This document shows, piece after piece, positions 34,216 through 43,588 of a stretch of DNA of 64,000 bases. Source of the DNA: Granulicella paludicola (GTDB lineage: Bacteria; Acidobacteriota; Terriglobia; Terriglobales; Acidobacteriaceae); NCBI RefSeq assembly GCF_025685545.1, contig NZ_JAGSYC010000019.1, forward strand, positions 62,001-126,000. The letters run 5' to 3'. How positions within the stretch are numbered: the stretch's first letter is position 1; each line of letters opens with the position of its first letter. A program made the position numbers and the translations under genes. The notes below the pieces were generated by a model that searched no databases, was not told the DNA's origin, and saw only the letters and a list, made by a program, of their open reading frames with translations.

Positions 34216-34879
34216 GCTGGCTCCTTCGCGCGTTGGCAGCCCGCGCATACAGGAGCAGAAGCGCAAAGAACGACATTGCGACGAGCGCCAGCGCCGTACG
34301 GCTTGCGGCGGGATAGTTCATTTCCTGCACCAGGTCGAAGATGGAGATTGAGAGAGTTCGCGTCACGCCCGGAATGTCTCCGCCGATCATGAGCACCACG
34401 CCGAACTCTCCCACGGTGTGAGCGAAGGTGAGGACCGCCGCTGTTACGAACGACATGCGTGCCAGCGGAAAGATCACGCGTTGAAACACCCGCCAGGGAG
34501 AAGCTCCTAACACCCGGGCTGTTTCCACGACTCCGGGGTCGACACCCTCAAATCCCACTACCAGCGGCTGTACCGCGAACGGCAAACTGTAGATCACAGA
34601 CCCTACCAGCAGTCCCTGAAAGGTAAACGCCAAAGGATGCCCCAGCGCCTTCACCAGGATGTGTCCCAAGCCGGAGGCAGGTCCCATGCCCACCAGCAGG
34701 TAGTAGCCGAGCACGGTCGGCGGCAGCACTAAGGGAAGCGCAACTGTTGCTTGAGCTATCTTACGCAAAATGCTGTTTTCACTTGCGATCCACAGCGCCA
34801 GCGGAGTGGCGATCAAAAGCAGGCACAGTGTCGTCAGCCCAGCCAGTCGCAGCGTTAAGACGAGCGCGGAGGTCTCCAT
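34208..34879 (-). CDS. modB: Molybdate ABC transporter permease
   Basis: This 223-aa inner-membrane permease has about five or six helices and starts METSALVLTLRLAGLTT, typical of ModB. The family signature PLVLPPTVLGYYLL and the cytoplasmic EAA-like loop (VVETARVLGASPWRVFQRVIFPLA) that docks the ATPase are present. It is 31 bp downstream of modA and overlaps modC by 8 bp, so the three form one operon. Confidence 0.92.
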   Translation of the reverse strand: METSALVLTLRLAGLTTLCLLLIATPLALWIASENSILRKIAQATVALPLVLPPTVLGYYLLVGMGPASGLGHILVKALGHPLAFTFQGLLVGSVIYSLPFAVQPLVVGFEGVDPGVVETARVLGASPWRVFQRVIFPLARMSFVTAAVLTFAHTVGEFGVVLMIGGDIPGVTRTLSISIFDLVQEMNYPAASRTALALVAMSFFALLLLYARAANARRSQLG

Positions 34880-34910
34880 AGAGGCCCCAGTCTACCAAGC
34901 TGGCCGGGGG

Positions 34911-35774
34911 TTACGGTGCGTCATTCGCGCGACGCGCAGGCTCCAAGCCGTACTGTGGCAGCAGTTTTTGTACCGGCTGACTCGTGAGCCAGGTCAGAAA
35001 CGCGATTGCCGCGCCGCGATTTTGTGAGGCGGAGATGATCACCGCGCTCTGCTGGATGTCGGCATAGACCTTGGGAACTACCCAGAAGGTGCCAACATCT
35101 TTGTAAGGGCGTGAGCTGGCGATGGTGAGGGAGATCAGGCCGGCCTGGGCGTTGCCGGTGAGGGCGAACTGGGCCGTCTGGGAGATGTTTTCGCCGACGA
35201 CAAACTTGGGCTTGACCTTGTCATAGAGGCCGAGGGCCTTGAGCGCCTGCGTCGCAGCGAGGCCATAGGGAGCGTGGAGGTCGTTGGCGACGGCGAGCTT
35301 CTGCAGCTTGTCGCTGGTGAAGGTGGTCTTCGAAAGAGGTTGGGCGGGGGAGTCGTTGCGTGCCCAGAGCACGAGCGAGCCGTGAGCGTAGGGGACGAGG
35401 TCGGTGGCGAGACCGGCTTTGACGAGCTGCTGCGGATGATCGGTGTCGGCGGAGAGGAAGAGGTCCGTAGGGAGGCCGTTGACGATCATCTGCGTGAGGG
35501 TGGCCGAGGAGCCGAAGGAGGGGACGACCCTGACGCCGGTGCGGTGCTCGTACTCGGCTGCGAGGAACGGAAGGACGGGTTGCAGATCAGAGGCTGCTGC
35601 GATGTGCACGGCTTCGTCCTTCTGCGCGTGGGATGCGATGGCAGAAAAAGCCGGGAAAAGAGCTGCAAGAACCAGCGCTAGTACGCGCGGGGTCGCGCTG
35701 GTGCGATACCCTAGAGGAAATAAACGGAAGCGGTGTTTTAGAAACCATGAGCGCGCAATCTGCAATGTCGGCAA
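34911..35774 (-). CDS. modA: Molybdate ABC transporter substrate-binding protein
   Basis: This protein of up to 287 aa has an export signal (VLALVLAALFPAFSAIASHAQ) and the ModA body: IAAASDLQPVL, FGSSATLTQMIVNG, PTDLFLSADTDHPQQL and LTGNAQAGLISLT. It binds molybdate or tungstate outside the membrane. The start is uncertain. The only starts before the signal are TTG codons at 35774 and 35765, which would overlap the divergent thrC gene by up to 28 bp and give an unusually long, Arg-rich n-region. No clear ribosome site was found. Confidence 0.85.
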   Translation of the reverse strand: MPTLQIARSWFLKHRFRLFPLGYRTSATPRVLALVLAALFPAFSAIASHAQKDEAVHIAAASDLQPVLPFLAAEYEHRTGVRVVPSFGSSATLTQMIVNGLPTDLFLSADTDHPQQLVKAGLATDLVPYAHGSLVLWARNDSPAQPLSKTTFTSDKLQKLAVANDLHAPYGLAATQALKALGLYDKVKPKFVVGENISQTAQFALTGNAQAGLISLTIASSRPYKDVGTFWVVPKVYADIQQSAVIISASQNRGAAIAFLTWLTSQPVQKLLPQYGLEPARRANDAP

Positions 35775-37159
35775 CGGGAACCTCTCACCTCTTACGATGC
35801 ACTGGATGCGGCGACCGCATCAAGGCCTCGGAGGCAACCAGCAACTTTCGCTGCCGCATTTGCAACGATCTGTTCGAGGTGGAGTATCCGTGGAGCGAGA
35901 CGGCGCCGGTAAGCGAGACGCCTGTGAATCGGCCGAATCCGGGGGCGCTGAAGTATCTCTGGCAGGAACGCCGGACGTCGACGCTGGCGATTGATCAGTC
36001 GGGCATCTGGCGGTTTCGCGATCTGCTGCCGATTGTGGCGAATGAGCAGATTGTGACGCTGCGGGAGGGGAATACTCCGCTGTACGAGATGCCGCGGTCG
36101 GCTGCGGCGCTGGGTTTGAACTGGCTGCTGGCGAAGCATCAGGGGATGAACCCGACAGGGTCGTTCAAGGATGCGGGTATGACGGCGGCGTTGTCGGCTG
36201 CGGTGAGCACGGGGTATCAGTGGGTGGCGTGTGCTTCGACCGGGAATACTTCGGCGGCGATGGCGGCGTATGCGGCGCGGGCGGGGCTGCGGTCGCTGGT
36301 GCTGATTCCTGAGGGGAAGATCGCGTGGGGCAAGCTCTCGCAGTCGCTGGATTATGGCGCGACGACGGTGCAGCTGAAGACGGATTTCGATGGCTGCGTG
36401 CGGGTGCTGAATGAGATCGTGCAGCGGGCTCCGATTTATCTGCTGAACTCGGTGAATCCGTACCGGCTGGAGGGGCAGAAGACGCCGGCGTTTGAGATTC
36501 TGGAGCAGATGGACTGGCAGGTGCCGCACCACATCATCGTGCCGGGCGGAAACCTTGCGAACTGCTCGGCGCTGGGCAAGGGGTTTGCGGAGATGAAGCA
36601 CCTCGGGTTTATTCGCCGGGTGCCGAAGATCAGCGTGATCCAGGCTTCCGGGGCGAACCCGCTGTATCGTGCGATGCAGGAAAACGGTGGGGTCGATCTG
36701 ACTCCGGTGACGGCGGAGACGCGGGCTACGGCGATTCGCATTGGGAACCCGGCTTCGTGGAAGAAGGCGGTGCGGATTCTGGCGTCGACGGGCGGCTGGG
36801 TGGAAGAGGTCTCCGAGGTGGAGATTGCGATCGCCAAGGCGGAGGTTGGGGCTGAGGGCATCGGTTGCGAGCCTGCTTCGGCGGTGACGCTGGCTGGACT
36901 GAAGAAGCTGGTGGCGGATGGTCGCGTGGGCAGGGAAGAGACGGCGGTGCTGCTGCTGACGGGGCATACGCTGAAGGACTCGCAGTACACCATCGACTTC
37001 CACCGGGGCGAGTTGCTGAATGAGAGCGAGCTGAAGGGTGCGAGCGCATCTGAGGCTGAGCAGACACGCAGCCTGCGTCGTGCACCGCTGGTTCTCGATG
37101 CGGATGCGGATACGATTTTGCGGGCGCTGGATGGGGTGGCAGCTCCGCAACCGGCTTAG
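35747..37159 (+). CDS. thrC: Threonine synthase
   Basis: This 470-aa PLP enzyme converts O-phosphohomoserine to threonine. A zinc-ribbon-like N-terminus has cysteine pairs Cys18/Cys21 and Cys36/Cys39, and the PLP lysine is Lys141 in NPTGSFKDAGM. The STGNTSAAMAAYAA and VPGGNLAN segments bind phosphate and PLP. The C-terminus carries about 45 extra residues. The ATG at 35747 is used; a second ATG at 35765 is possible. The 5' end overlaps the modA reading on the other strand. A strong terminator follows. The homoserine kinase gene is 1.65 kb downstream on the same strand. Confidence 0.9.
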   Translation: MSAQSAMSATGTSHLLRCTGCGDRIKASEATSNFRCRICNDLFEVEYPWSETAPVSETPVNRPNPGALKYLWQERRTSTLAIDQSGIWRFRDLLPIVANEQIVTLREGNTPLYEMPRSAAALGLNWLLAKHQGMNPTGSFKDAGMTAALSAAVSTGYQWVACASTGNTSAAMAAYAARAGLRSLVLIPEGKIAWGKLSQSLDYGATTVQLKTDFDGCVRVLNEIVQRAPIYLLNSVNPYRLEGQKTPAFEILEQMDWQVPHHIIVPGGNLANCSALGKGFAEMKHLGFIRRVPKISVIQASGANPLYRAMQENGGVDLTPVTAETRATAIRIGNPASWKKAVRILASTGGWVEEVSEVEIAIAKAEVGAEGIGCEPASAVTLAGLKKLVADGRVGREETAVLLLTGHTLKDSQYTIDFHRGELLNESELKGASASEAEQTRSLRRAPLVLDADADTILRALDGVAAPQPA

Positions 37160-37178
37160 GCATTTGCAGGGTGGGTGG

Positions 37179-37210
37179 AAATGGCGAGACTTCGGTCCCG
37201 CCATTTTTGT
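37179..37210 (+). terminator. Intrinsic terminator of thrC (TTCG loop)
   Basis: AAATGGCG and CGCCATTT form the lower stem, GAC-TTCG-GTC the upper stem with a stable TTCG tetraloop, and TTTTTGTT follows. It lies 20 bp after the thrC stop. Confidence 0.9.
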
Positions 37211-37297
37211 TAGGCGGGTGGGGATCGCTTACAGTAGGCCGACTTATTGGTACCAACTTTGTTGCCCGGACGCCATCAGCCGAAACTATCGCCCGTT

Positions 37298-38587
37298 TCA
37301 CCACCACTCGATATCGTCTAACCGATGCCGGTAGGAAATATCTTGGGAAAGTCCAACCTGAACGGTTGAAAGGTTTTCAGATGTGTCGTCAACGACCCCA
37401 CACGGGCCTAACTGGTAAGCAACTACTCCGCTTTTGTTAGGATCAAGGCTGTAGATCGTTGGGGCATCTTCTCTCAGGAATACCAGTGCACGGTGCCCAA
37501 CGAGCAGATGCTCAGCCGCAACTGCTGGCCAATATGGAGGAGATGCCTTCTCTCCTGAGAAAGGCGTCAACTGAATCGTAGAACCTGGTAGGTCGTGGAT
37601 CGGATTTTTCCACGATCGGAGTATACGAGCTCGAACAAGTTCCTGCCGGTTGCTTTCCTCATATGGCTCGGCCTGAAAGTCCGGCAGTCTATCGAGCACT
37701 TCCACCTCTAAAGCAGTAGTGGCATCTCGCGCCAATGCACGAGGTTCGGTACGGCAGGGTAGAGGGTGACCACTTGATGGGAGATATAGATTGCTAGACC
37801 CATCATCATAGAGGTGCCAACCCGCACCCACTGGAAGCAGGTCGCCTATGGTTGTGCATGCCCGGAACCGTGTGAGACAGTTCAGGTTGAAATTGGTAAG
37901 AAGTACTGCTTCATGATGAGGCAGTGTAGGCGTGTATGTGATGTAGCCGAACTCACAACCTTCACAGCCTGAAGGCCTTCCCACTTTATAGTCCGGGTGC
38001 AAAGCTAGTTGCTGATCATTCCCCATGAGTCGCGATGGTTCACTCCTGCCGTTCATGGTGATGCTGGCGAGTCGTGGGTAAACTTGTGCCGAAACGCCAA
38101 GTCTATATGACCAGTGTTCGGGCGGTCCTGCATCTATAACGTCCATGTGCATCATCGTGTAGGTGCGAACAATCTTGCCGTCCTGAACCTGAAAAAGAAC
38201 CATAAGAGCACTCGAACGATAGCCGAGACGCTCTAATTTTCTCCATATAACTTGCCACAGACTTGAGCTAAACACTCGCTCCTGAGTCGGTTCCGGCAAC
38301 TTGCCAATCAGGTTTATATACGGATCGTCGATGCGAATGAAGTACTGGCAGTCAGTCGAATTACAGTCTCCTTTGTACCTCCCCCACCTACCCCACCTGG
38401 CTATGAGCCGCTCTGCGTCGTCCCAAGTGCTTTGCATTGGATGAACGCTGTGATAATCCTCCAACAGCCTTGACATTCTCCAGCGAGTCAGCCGCATAGG
38501 CGCGGCTATTAGCGTCAACCAGAGTGCAATCGCTATGAGCAATATGATTATCATCACCCGTAAAGTACCTGTGATCGTGCGAGCCAT
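37298..38587 (-). CDS. Membrane-anchored protein of unknown function
   Basis: This 429-aa protein has one N-terminal membrane helix (about residues 9-30, TLRVMIIILLIAIALWLTLI) and a large domain presumably outside the cytoplasm. I recognise no family. Visible features are cysteine pairs (CNSTDC near 75-80 and CEGCEFGY near 207) that could form disulfides, and a repeated pattern of hydrophobic strands suggesting beta-rich structure. The final 170 residues include a segment ALVFLREDAPTIYSLDPNKSG like an OB-type or sensor domain. It is inserted, on the opposite strand, between thrC and thrB, with no co-directional neighbours, and may be lineage-specific. Confidence 0.75.
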   Translation of the reverse strand: MARTITGTLRVMIIILLIAIALWLTLIAAPMRLTRWRMSRLLEDYHSVHPMQSTWDDAERLIARWGRWGRYKGDCNSTDCQYFIRIDDPYINLIGKLPEPTQERVFSSSLWQVIWRKLERLGYRSSALMVLFQVQDGKIVRTYTMMHMDVIDAGPPEHWSYRLGVSAQVYPRLASITMNGRSEPSRLMGNDQQLALHPDYKVGRPSGCEGCEFGYITYTPTLPHHEAVLLTNFNLNCLTRFRACTTIGDLLPVGAGWHLYDDGSSNLYLPSSGHPLPCRTEPRALARDATTALEVEVLDRLPDFQAEPYEESNRQELVRARILRSWKNPIHDLPGSTIQLTPFSGEKASPPYWPAVAAEHLLVGHRALVFLREDAPTIYSLDPNKSGVVAYQLGPCGVVDDTSENLSTVQVGLSQDISYRHRLDDIEWW

Positions 38588-38813
38588 TTGGGTTTAGACA
38601 CCGTACCGTAAATCTTTGTTCCGACAAGTACTTCTATATGCCCGAAACAGTTCCTTTTTGGGTGTGGGAGCCTTATCTCCTGATAAACGCTCTTGTCATG
38701 AGTGGAAATCGCAGATGACTGCATCGCGTTGCTCCGGGCGTCGTTTGTGGCTCCTGTATCCTAGAAACGGCGCAGCGAAGGTCTGCTCGAGTCCAAAGAG
38801 TCGAAGGTCGTGC

Positions 38814-39725
38814 TTGAAAGTCGCAGCAAAATCAGCTATTCGTCTATCGCTTCCAGCCACCTCGGCCAATCTGGGGCCGGGTTTTGATGCCATTGGGTTG
38901 GCGCTTTCCATGCACCTTACGGTGGAAGCGCATGCGACTGCGACCTTTGGGATTGAGGCTACCGGCCGCAATGCTGAGCTTTGTGCGTCGCTTGAGAACA
39001 ACCTCATTCTCGACACCTATCGCGAGGTACTTACTCGTGCGAACAAGGCGGTCACGCCGCTTCATCTGAAGCTGCATAATGAGATCCCGCTCGGCATGGG
39101 TTGCGGGTCCTCGGCGGCGGCGCTTTGTGCGGGGGTGGCGCTGGCGAACTACTTTGGCTCGCTGGGCATGGATGATGCGGCGATTGTGGCTGAGGCGACG
39201 CGGCTTGAGGGGCATCCTGACAACGTGGCTGCGTGCTGGCTGGGCGGCTTTACGGTTTCGGGTGAGGACGACGGCAAGGTGTTGACGGCGACGTTCGCCG
39301 GGGAGCCGACCTGGCAACTTCTGCTGGCGGTGCAGGCGTCGAGCCTGGCGACGAAGAAAGCGCGGGCGCTGCTCCCGGCGACCTATTCCAAGGCGGACGC
39401 GATCTTCAATGTGCAGCGCAGTTCGCTGCTGGTGGCTGCGTTTGCGCAGAGCCGACTTGATCTGCTTCGCACGGCCATGCAGGATCGGCTGCATCAGCCC
39501 TACCGGCAGGATGCGTGCCCATTGTTGAAGCAGCTTCTGCCGCTGGCTGCCGAACCAGAGCTTGCAGGCATCGCGCTGAGCGGAGCCGGGCCTTCGGTCC
39601 TGATCTTCCTTGCTGAAGACACTACGCCGCTCGCCGCCGAAACGCGCCTTCGCGGCCTTCTAGACGCTGAGGTCGAAATCCTCTCGCTGCGCATTGCTTC
39701 GGGTGCTACGCAAACGATCCTGTGA
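38814..39725 (+). CDS. thrB: Homoserine kinase
   Basis: This 303-aa GHMP kinase phosphorylates homoserine for threonine synthesis. The N-terminal RLSLPATSANLGPGFDAIGLAL and the ATP-binding PLGMGCGSSAAALCAGVALAN are diagnostic, followed by LEGHPDNVAACWLGG and a C-terminal GAGPSVLIF. The start is not fixed: a TTG at 38814 with GAAGG 7 bp upstream gives the family-like N-terminus. Longer readings to 38616 add about 66 residues without homology features. It lies 1.65 kb from thrC, separated by the orphan minus-strand gene. Confidence 0.9.
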   Translation: MKVAAKSAIRLSLPATSANLGPGFDAIGLALSMHLTVEAHATATFGIEATGRNAELCASLENNLILDTYREVLTRANKAVTPLHLKLHNEIPLGMGCGSSAAALCAGVALANYFGSLGMDDAAIVAEATRLEGHPDNVAACWLGGFTVSGEDDGKVLTATFAGEPTWQLLLAVQASSLATKKARALLPATYSKADAIFNVQRSSLLVAAFAQSRLDLLRTAMQDRLHQPYRQDACPLLKQLLPLAAEPELAGIALSGAGPSVLIFLAEDTTPLAAETRLRGLLDAEVEILSLRIASGATQTIL

Positions 39726-39752
39726 AGAGGTAGTCCTTTGAAAGAAGGTGCT

Positions 39753-40529
39753 ATGAGTCGCCGTCTCTCGCTGCTTCTCGTTCTCTTCGCGGCGGTGCGT
39801 GTGATTTGTTTCGCGCAAGATAGCGCGGCAGGTCTCAACTTCGAGATCGCCTCCATTCGTCGCTCGAACGAAGCCAGCCTCAACGGCGGCATCAAGCCGC
39901 TGCCCAATGGGAACGGGTATCTAGCGCAGAACATCCCTGTAAAGCTGATGATCAGCCTTATGTACCGCATCCCCATGCGGCAGATCAAAGGCGACCCCGA
40001 GTGGCTGAGTTCGGACCGCTACGATGTTGAGGCCAAGGCCGATAAGGCGTATAGCGTTGAAGAGCTCCACACGATGTATAAGAACCTGCTGGCTGACCGT
40101 TTCGGACTGAAGTTTCATACGGAGAGCAAGCCGGGGAATATTTACTCGCTTACGGTTGATCCTTCCGGGCTGAAGATGAAGCCGAACGGCACGGCGGACG
40201 ACTTCAAGATTCCGCTGAACTTCGTTTCGGGCGGATTTCAGGGGATTCGCGTTTCGATGCCATACCTGTGCTGGTTTCTCGGGCAGCAGCTTCAGGATGA
40301 TGAGCGGCCTGTGGTCGACCAGACGGGTCTGCACGGGAACTTTGACTTTTTGCTGTCGTTCAAGCCGCTAAACCCACCTGCAGGCAGGGAAGAGACGGGA
40401 GCACCGCCGGACGATCGCCCGTCGATTTATGACGCTTTGAGGGTACAGCTTGGGCTCAAGCTCCAGCCTACCCGGGGGCCAGTCGAATACTTTGTTATCG
40501 ACAACATTCAAAAGCCCTCTGCCAACTGA
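39753..40529 (+). CDS. TIGR03435-family secreted protein (copy 1)
   Basis: This 258-aa protein has a signal peptide ending near CFAQD and the family's features: FEIASIRRS, VKLMISLMYRIP, QIKGDPEWLSSDRYDVEAKA, LLADRFGLKFHTESK and a final RPSIYDALRVQLGLKLQPTRGPVEYFVIDNIQKPS. Such proteins are strongly expanded in Acidobacteria and Verrucomicrobia of soil and have no known function. AAGGTG precedes the ATG at 39753; a TTG 15 bp upstream is an alternative. It lies 27 bp after thrB. A second copy is at 45140-46003. Confidence 0.85.
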   Translation: MSRRLSLLLVLFAAVRVICFAQDSAAGLNFEIASIRRSNEASLNGGIKPLPNGNGYLAQNIPVKLMISLMYRIPMRQIKGDPEWLSSDRYDVEAKADKAYSVEELHTMYKNLLADRFGLKFHTESKPGNIYSLTVDPSGLKMKPNGTADDFKIPLNFVSGGFQGIRVSMPYLCWFLGQQLQDDERPVVDQTGLHGNFDFLLSFKPLNPPAGREETGAPPDDRPSIYDALRVQLGLKLQPTRGPVEYFVIDNIQKPSAN

Positions 40530-40643
40530 TTTTCGTTCCTGTCAAGCCGTGTGGATGGCCATCGCGCATCGTTTTCCACCGCTGCGCATCTATGATTGAG
40601 TGTGTTCATTCGCCGAACTGATTCGGCAAGAGGAGAAGAGAAA

Positions 40644-40976
40644 ATGGCAAGCAACCTGGTGGGCGCAGTAACCGACAGCACCTTTGACGCAACCGTTCTG
40701 CAATCACAGACCCCCGTGTTGGTGGACTTCTGGGCAGCCTGGTGTGGTCCGTGTCGCGCGCTTGCTCCGGTCGTCGACGAAGTCGCCGCTGCGTATGAGG
40801 GCAAGCTCACCGTCCTGAAGATGGACGTGGACTCGAACCCCGCGACCGCTGGGCGCTTCGGTATCCGCGGCATCCCTGCGCTGCTCGTCTTCAAGGGTGG
40901 CAAGGTCGCAGAGCAGATCGTCGGCTTCGTTCCCAAGGAGCACATCGACGGCGCTTTGGCACGCGTCCTCGCGTAA
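40644..40976 (+). CDS. trxA: Thioredoxin
   Basis: This 110-aa cytosolic disulfide reductase has the WCGPC active site (residues 33-37) in VDFWAAWCGPCRALAP, the cis-proline segment GIPALLVFKGG and a normal thioredoxin length. A strong ribosome site (GAGGAGAAG) precedes the ATG at 40644, deciding against an in-frame start 48 bp upstream. An intrinsic terminator follows 18 bp after the stop, so it is a monocistronic gene. Confidence 0.95.
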   Translation: MASNLVGAVTDSTFDATVLQSQTPVLVDFWAAWCGPCRALAPVVDEVAAAYEGKLTVLKMDVDSNPATAGRFGIRGIPALLVFKGGKVAEQIVGFVPKEHIDGALARVLA

Positions 40977-40994
40977 GTTTTCTAGAGGTTGAAC

Positions 40995-41027
40995 AAAGGC
41001 CTGCGGCCCATCGGCTGCAGGCCTTTT
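40995..41027 (+). terminator. Intrinsic terminator of trxA
   Basis: AAAGGCCTGC and GCAGGCCTTT are perfect 10-bp arms around a 12-nt loop, ending in TTTT. Confidence 0.88.
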
Positions 41028-41090
41028 GTCGTCTTCATAAGCCTGTCTACTGTCTGCATTACCCTGCTTTGCTAAACTTAGCGCTACGCC

Positions 41091-42500
41091 ATGCTTGAAT
41101 GGATACTCGTTCACGGAAGCCTGATCGCCTTCTTCATTCTGGCGAACAGCTTTTTTGTGGCCGCAGAGTTCGCGCTGGTCAGTGTTCGCGAGACCCGCAT
41201 CGAGCAGCTGATCCAGCTCAATCGTCCGGGTGCGCGGACGGCATTGCATCTCAAGCGCAATCTCGACGATGTGCTGCCGGCTGTGCAGTTTGGTGTGACG
41301 CTTGCCAGCCTGGCGTTAGGCGGTATCGGCGAACCTGCCGTGGCGGATGCGCTGCTGCGCGCCTTCACACACATTTCCTGGCTGCCGCCCGCAGTGGCTG
41401 CGCACGCCACGCTCTATGCGCACGCTGTCGCCGTGGTGTTCGCCTTCGCCGTGATCACCTACTTCGAGGTACTGCTCGGGGAGCTGGTTCCCAAGTCTCT
41501 TGCTCTGCAGCGTGCCGAACGTCTGGCGCTGGCTGTGGCAGGGCCGGTGGATGTCTTTATCCGCATCACCCGACCGGCGGTGAAGGTGATGAACTTCTCC
41601 GCAGCGCTGGTGCTGAAGCTGTTCCGCGCCCCGCTCAGTGGCGAATCGACTGCGCATTCGCCGGAAGAGCTGAAGCTGATGGCGACGGCGAGTCGCCGCC
41701 GCGGCGTGCTGCCGTCTCTGCAGGAGCAGATGATTCATCGTGCAATCGAGCTGAACCAGGTGACGGCCAGCCAGATCATGACGCCGCGGGGCAAGATTTT
41801 TTCGCTGCCGGCGGATATGACACTGGAGGCTGCCAGCGCGAGGATCGTGGAGGAGCAGCATTCGCGGACGCCGGTCTTCGATCCTACGCAGGGCAGGGAC
41901 CATATTATCGGTGTCGTCTACTCGAAGGATGTGTCGCGTCTGATTCACTTCCGTTCGGTGGCGTTGAGCCTTGGGCAGCCTACGGGGCCGCGCCAGCCAT
42001 CCGGGATCACACTGCGACAGGTGATGCGCGATGTGATTCTGATCCCTGAGACCAAGCGGGCTGTCGAACTGCTGCAGGAGTTCCAGGAGCGCCGCCGCCA
42101 GATCGCGATCGTGGTCGATGAGTTCGGTTCGACGCTGGGACTGGTCACGGCGGAGGATGTGCTGGAGCAGGTCGTGGGCGAGCTTGAGGATGAGTTCGAT
42201 ACCGGCCGCAACCTGCCGCTGCCTGCGGCGGGTGGAGGTTTACTGCTCGATGGCACGGCGAGCCTGCGCGATCTGGTGACACAGCTTCGCTGGGTATTTC
42301 CGCGCGAGAATGGTGTGGAGACGCTTGCCGGTTTTGTGCTTGCGAAGCTCGGTCATATTCCTCGCGAGGGCGAGTCTATCGACTTCGAGTCGCGGCGGTT
42401 CACCGTCATCCGCATGGAAGGCCGTCGCATCGCGCAGATCCGCGTCGACCCGCTGCGCTCAGCGGATGCAGAAGAAGAGCCTGCAGAACTTGAAGTGTAG
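41091..42500 (+). CDS. Hemolysin-family/CorC-type CNNM-CBS membrane protein
   Basis: This 469-aa protein has an N-terminal DUF21/CNNM membrane domain (about residues 1-190, with NSFFVAAEFALVSVRETRIEQL), a CBS-domain pair (about 210-345, starting ITASQIMTPRGKIFSL-like VTASQIMTPRG) and a C-terminal CorC/HlyC PCMH-like domain (GTASLRDLVTQLRW). Such proteins are linked to magnesium or cobalt efflux; the haemolysin name is historical. The order of domains and length are as expected. It stands alone between the trxA terminator and a convergent oxidoreductase gene. Confidence 0.88.
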   Translation: MLEWILVHGSLIAFFILANSFFVAAEFALVSVRETRIEQLIQLNRPGARTALHLKRNLDDVLPAVQFGVTLASLALGGIGEPAVADALLRAFTHISWLPPAVAAHATLYAHAVAVVFAFAVITYFEVLLGELVPKSLALQRAERLALAVAGPVDVFIRITRPAVKVMNFSAALVLKLFRAPLSGESTAHSPEELKLMATASRRRGVLPSLQEQMIHRAIELNQVTASQIMTPRGKIFSLPADMTLEAASARIVEEQHSRTPVFDPTQGRDHIIGVVYSKDVSRLIHFRSVALSLGQPTGPRQPSGITLRQVMRDVILIPETKRAVELLQEFQERRRQIAIVVDEFGSTLGLVTAEDVLEQVVGELEDEFDTGRNLPLPAAGGGLLLDGTASLRDLVTQLRWVFPRENGVETLAGFVLAKLGHIPREGESIDFESRRFTVIRMEGRRIAQIRVDPLRSADAEEEPAELEV

Positions 42501-42521
42501 TAGTTTGAGGCGGCAGCCTGG

Positions 42522-43487
42522 TCAGTCGATGGTGAAGACGACGCGAGGCTTGCCTGTGGCCTTCTCCCAGACGCTTTCGACATCGGTTAGAGGGACGACC
42601 CGTGTGTCGACCTTCAGCCCCGCTGGTTCTACAGCCTCGAACACCTTTCTGATCGACTCGGCGAGTCCATTGCGACTTACGCTGCCGATGCCGCTGCCCA
42701 TCAAGGTGATTGCGGCGGATCGCAATGCGGCTCCGGGGAGTTCGAGGGTCATCTCGCCACCGGCGCTGCCCACCTGAACGAAGCGGACCGGGTGGTCGTC
42801 AACAGTCTTAGCCAGAGCCGTGATGGCTGTTTTCGCGCTTATGCCCCAGAGGTAGTCGATCACCACATCGATCCCGTTCGAGAAGGAACTCTTCAAGGCT
42901 TCCTCGTAATCTGCCGCTCCGGACGGATGATCTGCGTCCAGTGCGAAGGCGATTACCTCATCTGCGCCGAGGGTCTTCAACTCCTCCATGTTCCTGCCTG
43001 TAGCGATGACCTTCGCTGCACCAAGGTACTTTGCGATCTGCACCGCAACCCTGCCCGCTGTACCGGTCGCTCCATTGACCAGTACTGTCTCGCCTGCCAC
43101 CAGATGCGCGCGCTCTACGAGCCCGGCCCATGCCGACATGCCGGGGTTGGCGATGGCTGCGGCTGTGATGTCATCGAGCGAGTCGGGAATCTCGACACAG
43201 CGTCGGGTATGGATAGGGCAGAACTCAGCCAGCGAGCCGAATGGCGCTTCAGGCATCGCGAAATAGACGCGTCGACCGTCCTGCGTGGTGCCGACTCCGT
43301 CGGTTCCTGCCACTGCAGGGAAGATTCCGGCCGAGCTATAGTGGACACCGGTCGCACGCATCTTCGTCAGATTGCTGAGCGCTGCCGTTCGCACGGAGAT
43401 CAGTTCTTCGCCGTCGCGGGCGACGGGCTTTTCGAAATCTCCATAGATGGGCGCTTTGCCTGCGGCGGTGACGATAGCGGCTTTCAT
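42522..43487 (-). CDS. Zinc-independent quinone oxidoreductase-type dehydrogenase
   Basis: This 321-aa medium-chain dehydrogenase lacks the zinc cysteines of alcohol dehydrogenases. It has the GroES-like N-domain (GEELISVRTAALSNLTKMRATG) and the NADPH-binding VLVNGATGTAGRVAVQIAKYLGA motif of quinone oxidoreductases. The substrate is not predictable. It is divergent from the GH1-type gene with a 101-bp gap and convergent with the CNNM-CBS gene at a 21-bp distance. Confidence 0.85.
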   Translation of the reverse strand: MKAAIVTAAGKAPIYGDFEKPVARDGEELISVRTAALSNLTKMRATGVHYSSAGIFPAVAGTDGVGTTQDGRRVYFAMPEAPFGSLAEFCPIHTRRCVEIPDSLDDITAAAIANPGMSAWAGLVERAHLVAGETVLVNGATGTAGRVAVQIAKYLGAAKVIATGRNMEELKTLGADEVIAFALDADHPSGAADYEEALKSSFSNGIDVVIDYLWGISAKTAITALAKTVDDHPVRFVQVGSAGGEMTLELPGAALRSAAITLMGSGIGSVSRNGLAESIRKVFEAVEPAGLKVDTRVVPLTDVESVWEKATGKPRVVFTID

Positions 43488-43588
43488 GATGACTTTCTTC
43501 CCCTTGATCGCCGGTCAGAGAGTCTGGCGATATGCGATAGTGGTCTGGCTAAAGAATACCTTTCTGTCTCGATTGAAAGGAGGTTGTT

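Noticed and set aside
35792-37204. Long minus-strand frame (470 codons) opposite thrC
   Set aside because: Arg/His/Pro-rich composition typical of antisense shadows in GC-rich genes; thrC is certain.
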